Source: Eubacterium sp. OM08-24 (GTDB lineage Bacteria; Bacillota; Clostridia; Oscillospirales; Acutalibacteraceae). From it: a stretch of DNA of 64,000 nt. Below the pieces are notes generated by a model that searched no databases, was not told where the DNA came from, and worked only from the letters and a program-made list of their open reading frames with translations. Made by a program: the position numbers and the translations under genes. Below are positions 10,969-20,751 of this stretch, one piece after another. Location: contig NZ_QSTA01000001.1 of the NCBI RefSeq assembly GCF_003438075.1, forward strand, positions 124,001 to 188,000. The letters run 5' to 3'. The first letter of the stretch is position 1. Each line of letters starts with the position of its first letter.

Positions 10969-11163
10969 ATGGATGTTGAACTTATTTTCAAAATAGCTGC
11001 AATCGGCATAATAGTTGCCGTATTGTGTCAGGTGCTGATACGCAGCGGCAGAGAGGAGCAGGCAATGCTCACTACACTTGCGGGACTTATAGTGGTGCTG
11101 ACGCTGATTGTTACTCAGATAAGCACGCTATTTAACACAATAAAGCAGCTGTTTGGTTTTTAA
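10969..11163 (+). CDS. spoIIIAC: Stage III sporulation protein AC
   Basis: 64-residue, almost wholly hydrophobic protein with two membrane helices joined by a short charged turn (RSGREEQ), typical of SpoIIIAC. The ATG follows GAAAGGATAGCT. Part of the membrane platform of the SpoIIIA channel. Confidence 0.9.
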   Translation: MDVELIFKIAAIGIIVAVLCQVLIRSGREEQAMLTTLAGLIVVLTLIVTQISTLFNTIKQLFGF

Positions 11164-11168
11164 AGAAT

Positions 11169-11561
11169 ATGAATATTATTACAATAGCCGCAGTGGCAGT
11201 CGTGGCGGCAATTTCGGCGGTGGCAATAAAAAAGCACAACGGAGAAACCGCACTTATGCTTTCGGTAGCTTGCGGAGTAATTTTGCTGATGGCGGTTATC
11301 TCCTTTGCAGGCACAATATTGCAGACCGTAAACCAAATTGCGGCGGCATCGGATATGAATATTGAGTATATAAAAATATTGCTCAAGGTAATAGGAATCT
11401 GTATTGTAACAGAGCTTGCCGTTAGCGTGTGCAAAGAATCGGGACAGCAGGCAATAGCGGCAAATGTTACTCTTGCAGGTAAAATACTGATTATGGCGGC
11501 GTCACTCCCTCTTTATACCGAAATTTTCAATACTGTGGCGTCACTTGTAAATAACTCCTAA
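11169..11561 (+). CDS. spoIIIAD: Stage III sporulation protein AD
   Basis: 130 residues with about four membrane helices and the family segment VIGICIVTELAVSVCKESGQ. It starts 5 bases after spoIIIAC, behind a weak ribosome binding site, consistent with coupled translation. Paralogous in type to SpoIIIAC. Confidence 0.9.
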   Translation: MNIITIAAVAVVAAISAVAIKKHNGETALMLSVACGVILLMAVISFAGTILQTVNQIAAASDMNIEYIKILLKVIGICIVTELAVSVCKESGQQAIAANVTLAGKILIMAASLPLYTEIFNTVASLVNNS

Positions 11562-11571
11562 AGGAGTGTTG

Positions 11572-12726
11572 ATGTTGAAAAAAGCAGCGGTAATTTTTCT
11601 GGTGCTTGCAGTGGTTTTGTGTTTGTCACAGGTTACGGCTTTTGCGGCAGATTCACAAAGCGCCACGCAAAGTACAGCAAATGATATTAACAGCATTTAC
11701 GATACCTCCGCTTTATATAACAGTCTGTCGGACGATGTAAAGCAGAGCCTTGAAAATATAGGGATAAACGGCATAGACGGTCAGCAGATTTCGCAAATTT
11801 CATTTACAGAGGTTGTAAACGAAATCGTCAAGCTCGCAGGTGAAAACAGCGCAGGCCCGCTCAAGGCTGTAATATCGCTTACGGCACTCATACTTATATG
11901 CTCGCTTTTATCCTCCTACAAAAATTCGCTTTCAAGTGAACTTTCCTCCTCACTTGGCATAGCAGCCGTACTTTGTGCTACCTGTACGGCTGCACTTCCT
12001 GCAATTCGGGTTATTGCCGATATGTCGGCGGTTGTAAAAACAGCATCAGCCTTTATGCTTGCCTTTGTGCCCGTAATGGTTATGATAATGTCGAGTACGG
12101 GACACGCCGTAAGCGGTGCGTCATATTACGCCATGATGATAGGCGCAGGCGAGGGAGTGGGACAACTCAGCTCCAAGGTGATAGTGCCGTTTTTAAATAT
12201 GTTTTTGGGTGTATCGGTTACGGCAAGCGTATGCCCCGAAACAAGGCTTTCGGGCATTTCTTCTGTAATTTCAAAGGCGGTAAAATGGATACTCGGCTTT
12301 GTTATGACGGTATTCACCGCCGTACTTTCATTTAAGCAGCTGATAACCGCCTCGGTTGACGATGTATCTACACGAGCAGTGCGTTTTACTCTCAATTCAT
12401 TTATCCCGATAGTCGGCTCGGCGCTTTCCGATGCCTACAAAACAGTGCAGGGAAGTGTAAATTTGCTCAAATCGGGACTTGGAATTTTTGTGATTATATC
12501 TATTGCATTTGTATTTTTGCCCATTATTCTTAATAGCTTGTTGTGGATATTCACATTATCGGCAGGAAAGCTGTTTGCAGATACCCTCGGCATAAATCAG
12601 GTGAAAAATTTGCTTGAGGGTGTGAGTACGGTGCTTTCCACCTTGCTTGCAATCGTGCTTTGCATTATGTCGGTTTATATAATTTCAACGGCGCTTGTGC
12701 TTTTGTTGGGAGGCGGTGGAGTATGA
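11572..12726 (+). CDS. spoIIIAE: Stage III sporulation protein AE
   Basis: About 384-residue multi-pass membrane protein with an N-terminal signal or first helix (ending TAFAAD), a Ser/Gln-rich extracytoplasmic segment, then several membrane helices including VKTASAFMLAFVPVM and FIPIVGSALSDAYKTVQGSV, the latter a recognisable SpoIIIAE motif. AAAGGAG precedes the ATG at 11572. The stop overlaps the spoIIIAF start. Confidence 0.93.
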   Translation: MLKKAAVIFLVLAVVLCLSQVTAFAADSQSATQSTANDINSIYDTSALYNSLSDDVKQSLENIGINGIDGQQISQISFTEVVNEIVKLAGENSAGPLKAVISLTALILICSLLSSYKNSLSSELSSSLGIAAVLCATCTAALPAIRVIADMSAVVKTASAFMLAFVPVMVMIMSSTGHAVSGASYYAMMIGAGEGVGQLSSKVIVPFLNMFLGVSVTASVCPETRLSGISSVISKAVKWILGFVMTVFTAVLSFKQLITASVDDVSTRAVRFTLNSFIPIVGSALSDAYKTVQGSVNLLKSGLGIFVIISIAFVFLPIILNSLLWIFTLSAGKLFADTLGINQVKNLLEGVSTVLSTLLAIVLCIMSVYIISTALVLLLGGGGV

Positions 12727-13196
12727 GCGGTATGATTTCCGCAACCGTTACGGTATGCGCAGGTGCGCTTATATGCAGCCTGCTCTCAGCCTTTGTGCCT
12801 GAGGGCACTACAAAAAAAACAGTTGCCCTTGTGATTGGCGCTTTTATGGTTTGCTGTCTTATTTCTCCCGTAACAAAGGCAATATCTTCAATTAAAATTG
12901 ACACAAATATCATAGCCGAAGAGGAAAATAAAATTTCAACCTCAGATGAGGCATACGCAAACCTTGTGATAAAGCAGGCAGAGCAAAATCTTGAGCAGAG
13001 CCTAACCGATTTGCTGGAACAGAACGGCATAAAAATATCGGAGTGCAAAATAGTTCTCGCAAAAGCGCAGACCGACAGCATAATTATAGGTGACATCAGC
13101 ATATATATAAGCAAAGACTATAAAAATCAGAATGATAAAATCGGCTCGCTCGTTTTTAAAAGTTTCGGAGCGTATCCGAGAATTACTTTCATTTAA
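12723..13196 (+). CDS. spoIIIAF: Stage III sporulation protein AF
   Basis: 157 residues: two N-terminal membrane helices with a conserved FVPEGTTKKT segment between them, then a soluble C-terminal domain related to SpoIIIAG/AH ring-forming folds. The ATG at 12723 overlaps the spoIIIAE stop (ATGA), indicating translational coupling; the longer frame from 12660 lies inside spoIIIAE and is not needed. Confidence 0.9.
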   Translation: MSGMISATVTVCAGALICSLLSAFVPEGTTKKTVALVIGAFMVCCLISPVTKAISSIKIDTNIIAEEENKISTSDEAYANLVIKQAEQNLEQSLTDLLEQNGIKISECKIVLAKAQTDSIIIGDISIYISKDYKNQNDKIGSLVFKSFGAYPRITFI

Positions 13197-13207
13197 GGGT
13201 GCAGGCT

Positions 13208-13657
13208 ATGGACGAAAAATCAAGCGGAATAAAAAAGCTGTTTGAAAGTGACAAAATAAGAAAAATTATAATAACCGTCGGCGCAATCGGAATAGCGCTG
13301 ATTTTCGTTTCCTCGTTTACAGGCATCAATACGGGCGGTAAGGAGGAAACAGGCGGTTTTTCCGTTACCACTTACAGCACAGAGATTGAAAGCGATTTGC
13401 AAAAAATACTTTCGAGCATCAGCGGCTGCGGAGAAACCAAGGTGCTGCTCACCATAGAAAACTCGGTTGAGTATGTGTATCTTGAGGACAGCACCACCAA
13501 GACAAAAGAAATTCAGCCTGTTATACGAGGTGTGCTTGTTGTGTGCGAGGGCGGAGATGACCCCGTAGTTGCACAAACGGTCACTCAGGCGGTAACAAGG
13601 GCGCTGGATATTTCATCGGCAAAGGTATGTGTTACAAAACTAACAGAACGAAGGTAG
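13208..13657 (+). CDS. spoIIIAG: Stage III sporulation protein AG
   Basis: 149 residues with one N-terminal membrane helix (IIITVGAIGIALIFVSSF) and an extracytoplasmic ring-building domain holding the family motif LQKILSSISGCGETKVLLTIE and the closing VTRALDISSAKVCVTKL. AAGGGTG upstream favours the ATG at 13208 over the GTG at 13199. SpoIIIAG forms the large channel ring in the intermembrane space. Confidence 0.95.
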   Translation: MDEKSSGIKKLFESDKIRKIIITVGAIGIALIFVSSFTGINTGGKEETGGFSVTTYSTEIESDLQKILSSISGCGETKVLLTIENSVEYVYLEDSTTKTKEIQPVIRGVLVVCEGGDDPVVAQTVTQAVTRALDISSAKVCVTKLTERR

Positions 13658-13664
13658 AGGTATT

Positions 13665-14213
13665 ATGAAAATTCAGAAAAAGCATATTGTAATGACAGCA
13701 CTTGTACTTGCACTTGCCACAGCGGTTTACATAAACTATCAGATTTCGCAGGCAAAAAGTACATCGCCCGTAAAGGAGCTGGGCGCAGCCTCATATGTAA
13801 ATGCCACCGTAGGACAAACGGCAACCTCAGACGAGGCAGTGGCTACAATGGCACTTTCAAAGGAACAGCAGGACTTTTTTGCCGCCGAGCGCACCAAACG
13901 GCAGAACACCCAAGACAAGGTGATTGATGATGCCGAAGAAATACTTGAGTCGGATTCAAGCGCAGATTCAGAGCTTACGGAGGCGCAGAAAAATGTGGAG
14001 AGAATAATCGGCTTTTTCACTACACAGGATACAATAGAAACCATAGTAAAGGCAAAGGGCTTTTCCGACTGCCTTTGCTGTATAACAGATATGGGCGTAA
14101 CGGTAATTGTGCCGAAAAACGAGCTCAATGAAAATACAGTGCTTTCTGTATACGATGCGGTAACAACGCATTACGATATAACAAGCGACGCAATATCCGT
14201 TGTAGGTGCGTGA
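13665..14213 (+). CDS. spoIIIAH: Stage III sporulation protein AH
   Basis: 182 residues: short cytoplasmic N terminus, one membrane helix (IVMTALVLALATAVYINY), an acidic linker, and a C-terminal ring-building domain ending in TTHYDITSDAISVVG. In Bacillus, SpoIIIAH binds SpoIIQ from the forespore. Last gene of the operon, 7 bases after spoIIIAG. No clear terminator follows before the nusB promoter. Confidence 0.93.
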   Translation: MKIQKKHIVMTALVLALATAVYINYQISQAKSTSPVKELGAASYVNATVGQTATSDEAVATMALSKEQQDFFAAERTKRQNTQDKVIDDAEEILESDSSADSELTEAQKNVERIIGFFTTQDTIETIVKAKGFSDCLCCITDMGVTVIVPKNELNENTVLSVYDAVTTHYDITSDAISVVGA

Positions 14214-14317
14214 AGTTAAATTTAAAGCTGTCAACCGATTTCTGTTTTGTGTGATATAAAAACTCGGCGACTGAAATTTTATGCTTTATTAAGTTAGCGG
14301 CATTGGTGTTAATATAG

Positions 14318-14346
14318 TTTACAATCAAAATTTTATGTGATATAAT
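14318..14346 (+). promoter_or_regulatory. Promoter of the nusB operon
   Basis: TTTACA (14318-14323), 17-base spacer, TATAAT (14341-14346), ending 39 bases before the nusB start: a sigma-A type promoter separating nusB from the spoIIIA operon. Confidence 0.8.
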
Positions 14347-14385
14347 TATCCTAAATATCTAAATATATAGTAAAGTTGGGATAAT

Positions 14386-14871
14386 ATGTCTGAAGAGATA
14401 AATGTAACTGCTCAAAATGCAGAGGAAGAAACAGCACAGGAAACCGAAAACAAGGTTGCACAAATCAATCTCACACGCTCAGAACAGCGTGAGCAGGCGT
14501 TTATGCTTTTGTTTTCAAATTCATTTACAAACACATCCGTTGACAATATGGTGCAGGACAGCTCCGAGCTGTTTATGGGCGGAGTAAGCCCTGTTGCTCA
14601 GGCAGAGGTTGAGGGCATTATTTCTGTAAAGAGCGAGCTTGACGAGATTATTTCAGGCTACCTTAAAAAGGGTTGGACGCTTTCAAGAATTTCTAAGCCG
14701 TCACTTGCAATCCTTGAGCTTGCCGTTTATGAAATTAAGTATCTTGAAAATGTTCCAGCAAGCGTTGCCATTAACGAGGCTGTTGAGCTTGCAAAAAAAT
14801 ACACCATCGGCGAAAGCGGCTTTGTAAACGGTATTTTGGGTTCGTATGTAAGAGATAACGGAGAAAAATAA
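14386..14871 (+). CDS. nusB: Transcription antitermination factor NusB
   Basis: 161 residues. The C-terminal 130 match NusB: REQAFMLLFS, the helical core, SLAILELAVYEIKYLENVPA and INEAVELAKKY followed by GFVNGILG. The first 28 residues are an unusual acidic, Gln/Glu-rich extension not found in minimal NusB. NusB works with NusE in rRNA antitermination complexes. Its stop overlaps the next start by one base (TAATG). Confidence 0.93.
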   Translation: MSEEINVTAQNAEEETAQETENKVAQINLTRSEQREQAFMLLFSNSFTNTSVDNMVQDSSELFMGGVSPVAQAEVEGIISVKSELDEIISGYLKKGWTLSRISKPSLAILELAVYEIKYLENVPASVAINEAVELAKKYTIGESGFVNGILGSYVRDNGEK

Positions 14872-15812
14872 TGAGCCTTTTTCTCGGTATAGACACATCT
14901 AATTACACCACCTCAGTTGCGGTGTATAACAGCGAAAGCAGACAAATGCTGCAAAGAAAGCAACTGTTGCCCGTAAAGCAGGGGCAGCTCGGCTTGCGCC
15001 AAAGCGACGCAGTATTTCACCACACTCAGCAGCTGCACACACTTGTTGAAAATATCGCAAATGAAACCGATTTATCGGCAGTGTCGGCAGTCGGAGTATC
15101 AACCCGACCTCGACCTGTTGACGGCTCGTATATGCCATGCTTTACGGTTGGCGAAAATACGGCGAGAATTATATCGTCAGTAATAAAAAAGCCTCTCCTG
15201 ACCTTTTCACATCAGGAGGGGCATATTGCCGCAGCGCTGTTTTCAGCCGAAAGAGATGACCTGTTTGACAAGGAATTTTTAGCCTTTCATGTAAGCGGCG
15301 GCACAACAGAGGCAGTGCTTGCCAAGGGCAGTACAAGCTCGTTTGCCGTACAAGAGGTTGCTAAAACCCTTGATTTAAACGCAGGACAGGCGGTTGACCG
15401 AGTAGGACTTATGCTCGGTCTGAAATTTCCATGCGGCCCTCAGCTTGAACAGCTCGCAATTGAGAATACCGAAAAATTCAAAGTGCGCCCCACCTTAAAG
15501 GGTGCGGATTGCTGTCTGAGCGGTCTTGAAAATCAGTGCAAAAAAATGCTTGATTGCGGCGAAAGCAAAGAGAAAATCGCAGCCTTTTGCCTTGCCTATA
15601 TTCAGTCCACACTCGAAAAAATGACTGAAAAATTGCTTGAGCAGTATGGCAGTTTGCCTGTTGTGTTTGCAGGCGGAGTAATGTCAAACTCTATTATAAA
15701 AAATGCGCTTACCCGTAAATTCGGCGCAACCTTTGCAAAGCCGGAATATTCCTCCGACAACGCAGGCGGAATAGCGTATCTTGCATATAAAAAATTTACC
15801 GAAACACAATAA
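14871..15812 (+). CDS. TsaD-like (peptidase M22/Kae1 family) paralogue
   Basis: 313 residues with the actin-like Kae1/TsaD fold: GIDTSNYTTSVAV at the N terminus, metal-binding HQEGH (true TsaD has HxxGH), and the nucleotide site FAGGVMSNSI near the end. It is shorter and more divergent than genuine TsaD (for example STRPRPVDGSYMPC where TsaD has its usual glycine-rich motif), so it is probably a clostridial paralogue and not the enzyme making t6A in tRNA. Translationally coupled to nusB; followed by xseA and dnaE. Confidence 0.75.
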   Translation: MSLFLGIDTSNYTTSVAVYNSESRQMLQRKQLLPVKQGQLGLRQSDAVFHHTQQLHTLVENIANETDLSAVSAVGVSTRPRPVDGSYMPCFTVGENTARIISSVIKKPLLTFSHQEGHIAAALFSAERDDLFDKEFLAFHVSGGTTEAVLAKGSTSSFAVQEVAKTLDLNAGQAVDRVGLMLGLKFPCGPQLEQLAIENTEKFKVRPTLKGADCCLSGLENQCKKMLDCGESKEKIAAFCLAYIQSTLEKMTEKLLEQYGSLPVVFAGGVMSNSIIKNALTRKFGATFAKPEYSSDNAGGIAYLAYKKFTETQ

Positions 15813-15917
15813 TTGCTTGCCAACGTAAAAGAAATGCCAAGTGGCAGGCAATATGAAATAAACTGTAAGCAGTTTGAGAGTATCAATTTTATATATCACC
15901 TAACAGGAGGTCAGGAA

Positions 15918-17132
15918 ATGTATTCACCGCAAATTCAAAAGCCGAGAGTGCTTTCGGTTTCACAAATCAATTTCTATATAAAATCGCTCATCGAAAATGA
16001 CGGAAAATTGCAGTTTGTGCTTGTAACAGGTGAAATTTCCAACCTTACCGTCCATCAGCGCAGCGGTCATATTTACCTCTCGCTGAAGGACAGCAATTCG
16101 GTTATCAGCGCTGTTATGTTTGCAGGCAATGCAAGGCGGCTAAAATTCCGTCCCGAAAACGGAATGAAAATAATTTGCCGAGGCAGAATTTCACTTTACG
16201 AGCCAAGCGGCAGGTATCAGCTCTACATTGAGGATATGCAGCCTGACGGTGTTGGTGCGCTTGCACTTGCGTTTGAACAGCTTAAATCCGGCCTTGAAAA
16301 AAAAGGTCTTTTTGACCCTGCGCACAAAAAGCCGTTGCCAAAATTTCCGAAAACAATCGGAGTTATCACCTCGCCCACAGGTGCGGCGGTGCAGGATATT
16401 ACCAATATTTTAAGACGAAGATTTCCGAGCGTTGACATTATACTTGCTCCCGTTTTGGTGCAGGGCGATAGTGCGCCAAAGCAGCTTGTAAACGCAGTAA
16501 ATAAATTCAGCGAAAGCAAAATTGCCGATGTTATAATAATCGGCAGAGGCGGCGGCTCGGCTGAGGACTTGTGGGCATTTAACGATGAAGAGCTTGCGTA
16601 TGCTGTTTATCACTGTAAGACTCCTGTTATTTCTGGAGTAGGTCACGAAACTGATTTTACAATTTGCGATTTTGTGGCAGATAAGCGAGCATCAACCCCA
16701 TCGGCGGCGGCAGAGCTTGCCGTACCCGACAGGCAGGAGCTTATATCTTACTACAAAAAGCAAAGGCAGTACCTTGCCGCAACTCTTGAGCAAAAATTCA
16801 AAACGGCTCAGCTTAAACTTGAAAAACAGCAGAGAAGAATGTCTTTGTCATCGCCAAAGGTGAGGGCAGAGCAAACAGAGAGGCAGCTTTTAGCTAAAGC
16901 CGAAAAAATTTCTCGGCTTATGAATGATAATATTTCTCAAAAGGAAAATAAACTTGTTTCCGCAAAAGCCAAACTTGACGGTCTAAATCCGCTTAATGTA
17001 CTCGGCAGAGGATACGCAATAGCCGAAAAGGACGAAAAAATAATTACCTCGGCAAAACAGCTGAGCGGCGGAGATGAGTTTACAGTAATTTTGAGTGACG
17101 GAAAAATAAACGCAAAGGTATGCGGTGATTAA
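15918..17132 (+). CDS. xseA: Exodeoxyribonuclease VII large subunit
   Basis: The frame is open from 15813, but AACAGGAGGTCAGG just before the ATG at 15918 fixes the start (404 residues). N-terminal OB fold (VTGEISNLTVHQRSGHIYLSLKD), catalytic core with GVITSPTGAAVQDI, IIGRGGGSAEDLWAFNDE and PVISGVGHETDFTI, then a long coiled-coil tail. ExoVII degrades single-stranded DNA from both ends and normally needs the small subunit XseB; no xseB is found here, the next gene being dnaE. Confidence 0.95.
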   Translation: MYSPQIQKPRVLSVSQINFYIKSLIENDGKLQFVLVTGEISNLTVHQRSGHIYLSLKDSNSVISAVMFAGNARRLKFRPENGMKIICRGRISLYEPSGRYQLYIEDMQPDGVGALALAFEQLKSGLEKKGLFDPAHKKPLPKFPKTIGVITSPTGAAVQDITNILRRRFPSVDIILAPVLVQGDSAPKQLVNAVNKFSESKIADVIIIGRGGGSAEDLWAFNDEELAYAVYHCKTPVISGVGHETDFTICDFVADKRASTPSAAAELAVPDRQELISYYKKQRQYLAATLEQKFKTAQLKLEKQQRRMSLSSPKVRAEQTERQLLAKAEKISRLMNDNISQKENKLVSAKAKLDGLNPLNVLGRGYAIAEKDEKIITSAKQLSGGDEFTVILSDGKINAKVCGD

Positions 17133-17134
17133 CT

Positions 17135-20100
17135 ATGGCTTTTACACATCTTCATAATCATACCGAATACAGCTTGCTTGACGGTGCAAGCAGGATAGAG
17201 CAGCTTGTTAAATCAGCTAAGCAAAAGGGACAAACCGCCCTTGCCATAACCGACCATGGCGTAATGTATGGTGTAATAGATTTTTATCGTGCCTGCAAAA
17301 AGCAGGGGATAAAGCCCGTTATCGGCTGTGAGGTTTATGTTGCTCCGCACTCACGATTTGACAAAACCTCAGCCTATGAAAAATACTATCATATGGTTCT
17401 GCTTTGCGAGAATAACGAGGGTTATCAAAATCTTATCAAGCTCGTGTCAAAAGGTTTTACCGAGGGATTTTATTCCAAACCGAGAATAGATGACGAGCTT
17501 TTAAAGCAATATAACAAGGGCCTTATCTGCCTTTCTGCCTGTCTTGCGGGTGAAATTCCGCAGGCTCTCCTTGACGGAAATTATGACGGCGCAAAGCAGA
17601 AGGCTCTTTTTTATCAGTCAATTTTCGGCAGAGAAAACTTTTTTATAGAACTGCAAGACCATGGCATTGAGGAACAAAAGAAAATCAATCCGCAGCTTAT
17701 CTGCCTTGCAAGCGAAATCGGCGCTGAGCTTGTGGTTACAAACGACAGCCATTATATAGATAAAAAGGATAGCTTTACTCACAGCATTCTGCTTTGCATA
17801 CAGACAAACCGCACTGTAAACGATGTGGACAGAATGGAGTTTCAGACAAGCGAATTTTACCTTAAAACAGAGGAAGAAATGCGTGCGCTGTTCCCAAATC
17901 TTCCGCAGGCGTACGATAACACGCAAAAAATTGCCGACCGCTGTAATGTAGAGTTTGAGTTTGGCGTTCGCAAGCTGCCACGCTTTGATGTGCCAAACAA
18001 CGAAGACCACTATGAGTATTTTCGCAGGAAATGCTATGAGGGACTTTACAGGCATTACGGACAAAATCCCGATAAGTCTTTGACGGACAGGCTGGAATAC
18101 GAGCTTGCCACAATTTCAAAAATGGGTTTTGTCGATTATTACCTTATCGTAAACGATTTTGTGCAGTACGCAAAGAGCGAGAAAATCCCCGTAGGCCCCG
18201 GCAGAGGTTCGGGCGCAGGCTCACTTTGCGCCTACTGCATAGGAATTACAGCGGTAGATCCCATTAAGTACAATCTGCTTTTTGAAAGATTTTTAAATCC
18301 GGAAAGAGTAAGTATGCCCGACTTTGATGTTGACTTTTGCACAGAGCGCAGAGGAGAGGTAATCGACTATGTAGTGCGCAAATACGGCACAGACAGGGTA
18401 GCGCAGATAATTTCGTTCGGTACAATGGCGGCGAGGGGCGCAATTAGAGATGTGGGCAGAGTGCTTGCAATTCCGTATGCAACGGTGGATTCCGTAGCAA
18501 AACTTGTGCCGATGGAATTAAAAGTTACAATCGACTCGGCACTTAAAACAAGTACGGAGCTGAGAAACCGTTACGAGGAGGACGAGCAGACAAAACAGCT
18601 GCTCGACATAGCAAGGAGCATTGAGGGTATGCCAAGACACGCCACAATGCATGCTGCAGGTGTGGTAATTACCGACAGACCCGTATCGGACTATGTTCCA
18701 CTTTCAAAAAATGACGATAATGTGGTAACGCAGTTCACAATGACCACCCTTGAGGAGCTTGGACTTCTTAAAATGGACTTTCTCGGCTTGCGCAACCTCA
18801 CTGTTATAGATTACGCAGACAAGCAGATTAAAAAAAATCACCCCGAATATGACCCCGATAATATAAACGATAAAGACGAAAAGGTTTTTGCAATGATTTC
18901 TCAGGGCAATACAGAGGGTGTCTTTCAGTTTGAAAGTCAGGGTATGAAAAATGTTCTCATGCGCCTTAAACCCGATTCAATCGAGGATTTGATAGCAGTG
19001 GTATCCCTTTACCGCCCAGGCCCAATGGACAGTATTCCTCGCTATATAGACTGCCGACACAACCCCTCGCACATAACCTATAAGCACCCGCTTTTAAAGC
19101 CGATTCTTGAGGTAACCTACGGCTGTATTGTGTATCAAGAGCAGGTTATGCAAATTCTCAGGGTGCTTGCAGGCTTTAGCCTTGGCAGAGCCGACATTGT
19201 GCGCCGAGCCATGAGCAAAAAGAAAGCCGAGGAAATGGCAAAGCAGAGGGAAATATTTTTGCATGGACTTACAGATGAAAGCGGCAAAATTATTGTAGAC
19301 GGCTGTATTCGACGAGGAATTGATGAAAAAATCGCAAATTCCATTTATGATGAAATAGAGAGCTTTGCGTCCTACGCTTTCAATAAATCTCACGCAGCGG
19401 CATATTCTATGATTTCGTACAAGACGGCATATTTAAAATGCCACTATCCTCACGAATATATGGCCGCCCTGCTTACAAGTGTGCTTGATAATCAGAACAA
19501 GCTCGCCTCATATATCGGCGAGTGTCAGCGCCTCGGCATCAGAGTTTTGCCTCCGAGCGTAAACGAAAGCGACCATGGCTTTACGGTAACGGGCAGCAAT
19601 ATCCGTTACGGCCTGCTCGCAATTAAAAACCTCGGAAGAGCTTTTATAGACGAGATTATAAAGGAACGCAGATTTAAGCCGTTTACAAGTCTGTATGATT
19701 TTTGTAAAAGACTTTGCGGCAAAAATATGAACAGTCGAGCCATTGAGAGCCTTATTAAATGCGGTGCGCTTGACGGGCTCGGAGCAAACCGCCGTCAGTT
19801 GCTTGCCATAAGCAAAACCGTACTTGACGATGTAGAGTATGAGTCACGCAAAAATCAAGGCGGACAGCTGTCGTTCTTTGACCTCGGCGATGATGATGTA
19901 AAGGCAACTTCAGAGCCGCAGCTGCCCGACTTAAAGGAATTTTCAACAAACGAGCTTTTGCGTATGGAAAAAGAAATCGCAGGCATTTACCTAAGCGGTC
20001 ACCCTGCCGATAATTACAGCCTGTATGCAGAGCGAATGAATGCCGACAGAATAGGCGAGATTATCACCAACGAAACCGCTCGCTATCCTGACGGAAAAAG

Positions 20101-20656
20101 AGTGCTTATAGTCGGCATTGTTTCAAGAGTTAAAACTCAGGTTACAAAAAGCGGCAAGCTGATGGCTTTTATAAATGTTGAGGATAAATATGGCATTATA
20201 GAGGTTGTTGTTTTCCCGAATGTGTACGAAAAAAGCACAATACTTTTAAATGAAAACACGCCTGTAATTATAAAGGGCTCGCTGAATTTTAAAGAGGACG
20301 AAGAGCCTAAGATAATCAGCGACAGCATAGCAAAGGCTTTTAATAATGACGAATGTAAAGATATGCCGCCCACAAATGCAGAAAAACGCAGGGCAGAGGG
20401 TGCAAATACTGTCGCTTACAATAAAAATACCGCACCGCAGGCTTTGTATTTAAGAATTGATGACCTCAATACGGATATGTACTATCGTGCAAAGAGGGTG
20501 ACTGATATTTTTGACGGCAGAACTCCTGTTATTTTTTACCTTACAAATTCAAAACGCAAGGTAAAAGCGCCCTTAAATATGTGGGTCAGCCTTAACGATG
20601 TTATGATAAAAGAGCTAAAACACCAGCTTGGTGATGAAAATGTGGCGGTAAAATAG
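17135..20656 (+). CDS. dnaE: DNA polymerase III alpha subunit DnaE
   Basis: 1173-residue replicative polymerase subunit. N-terminal PHP domain (THLHNHTEYSLLDG, ITDHGVMYGV), palm with GPGRGSGAGSLCAY and the catalytic aspartates in MPDFDVDFC, finger region SFASYAFNKSHAAAYS, tandem helix-hairpin-helix, and a C-terminal OB fold (GIVSRVKTQVTKSGKLMAF). Length and domain order are normal for DnaE1-type enzymes. It starts 2 bases after xseA; the ribosome binding site is weak, suggesting coupled translation. Confidence 0.96.
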   Translation: MAFTHLHNHTEYSLLDGASRIEQLVKSAKQKGQTALAITDHGVMYGVIDFYRACKKQGIKPVIGCEVYVAPHSRFDKTSAYEKYYHMVLLCENNEGYQNLIKLVSKGFTEGFYSKPRIDDELLKQYNKGLICLSACLAGEIPQALLDGNYDGAKQKALFYQSIFGRENFFIELQDHGIEEQKKINPQLICLASEIGAELVVTNDSHYIDKKDSFTHSILLCIQTNRTVNDVDRMEFQTSEFYLKTEEEMRALFPNLPQAYDNTQKIADRCNVEFEFGVRKLPRFDVPNNEDHYEYFRRKCYEGLYRHYGQNPDKSLTDRLEYELATISKMGFVDYYLIVNDFVQYAKSEKIPVGPGRGSGAGSLCAYCIGITAVDPIKYNLLFERFLNPERVSMPDFDVDFCTERRGEVIDYVVRKYGTDRVAQIISFGTMAARGAIRDVGRVLAIPYATVDSVAKLVPMELKVTIDSALKTSTELRNRYEEDEQTKQLLDIARSIEGMPRHATMHAAGVVITDRPVSDYVPLSKNDDNVVTQFTMTTLEELGLLKMDFLGLRNLTVIDYADKQIKKNHPEYDPDNINDKDEKVFAMISQGNTEGVFQFESQGMKNVLMRLKPDSIEDLIAVVSLYRPGPMDSIPRYIDCRHNPSHITYKHPLLKPILEVTYGCIVYQEQVMQILRVLAGFSLGRADIVRRAMSKKKAEEMAKQREIFLHGLTDESGKIIVDGCIRRGIDEKIANSIYDEIESFASYAFNKSHAAAYSMISYKTAYLKCHYPHEYMAALLTSVLDNQNKLASYIGECQRLGIRVLPPSVNESDHGFTVTGSNIRYGLLAIKNLGRAFIDEIIKERRFKPFTSLYDFCKRLCGKNMNSRAIESLIKCGALDGLGANRRQLLAISKTVLDDVEYESRKNQGGQLSFFDLGDDDVKATSEPQLPDLKEFSTNELLRMEKEIAGIYLSGHPADNYSLYAERMNADRIGEIITNETARYPDGKRVLIVGIVSRVKTQVTKSGKLMAFINVEDKYGIIEVVVFPNVYEKSTILLNENTPVIIKGSLNFKEDEEPKIISDSIAKAFNNDECKDMPPTNAEKRRAEGANTVAYNKNTAPQALYLRIDDLNTDMYYRAKRVTDIFDGRTPVIFYLTNSKRKVKAPLNMWVSLNDVMIKELKHQLGDENVAVK

Positions 20657-20709
20657 CAAAAAATCAAATGGTTTTGCTATTAAAAGCATATAAAATTACC
20701 TTTTAGCTA

Positions 20710-20738
20710 TTGCAAAATTCGTACAATGGGTATATAAT
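20710..20738 (+). promoter_or_regulatory. Promoter of the ABC importer operon
   Basis: TTGCAA (20710-20715), 17-base spacer, TATAAT (20733-20738); predicted start near 20745, leaving an untranslated leader of about 84 bases. Confidence 0.8.
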
Positions 20739-20751
20739 ACTATACGAGATA

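Noticed and set aside
14871..15812. Calling this gene tsaD
   Set aside because: Kae1-type motifs are present but divergent and the protein is short; a genuine tsaD is expected elsewhere.
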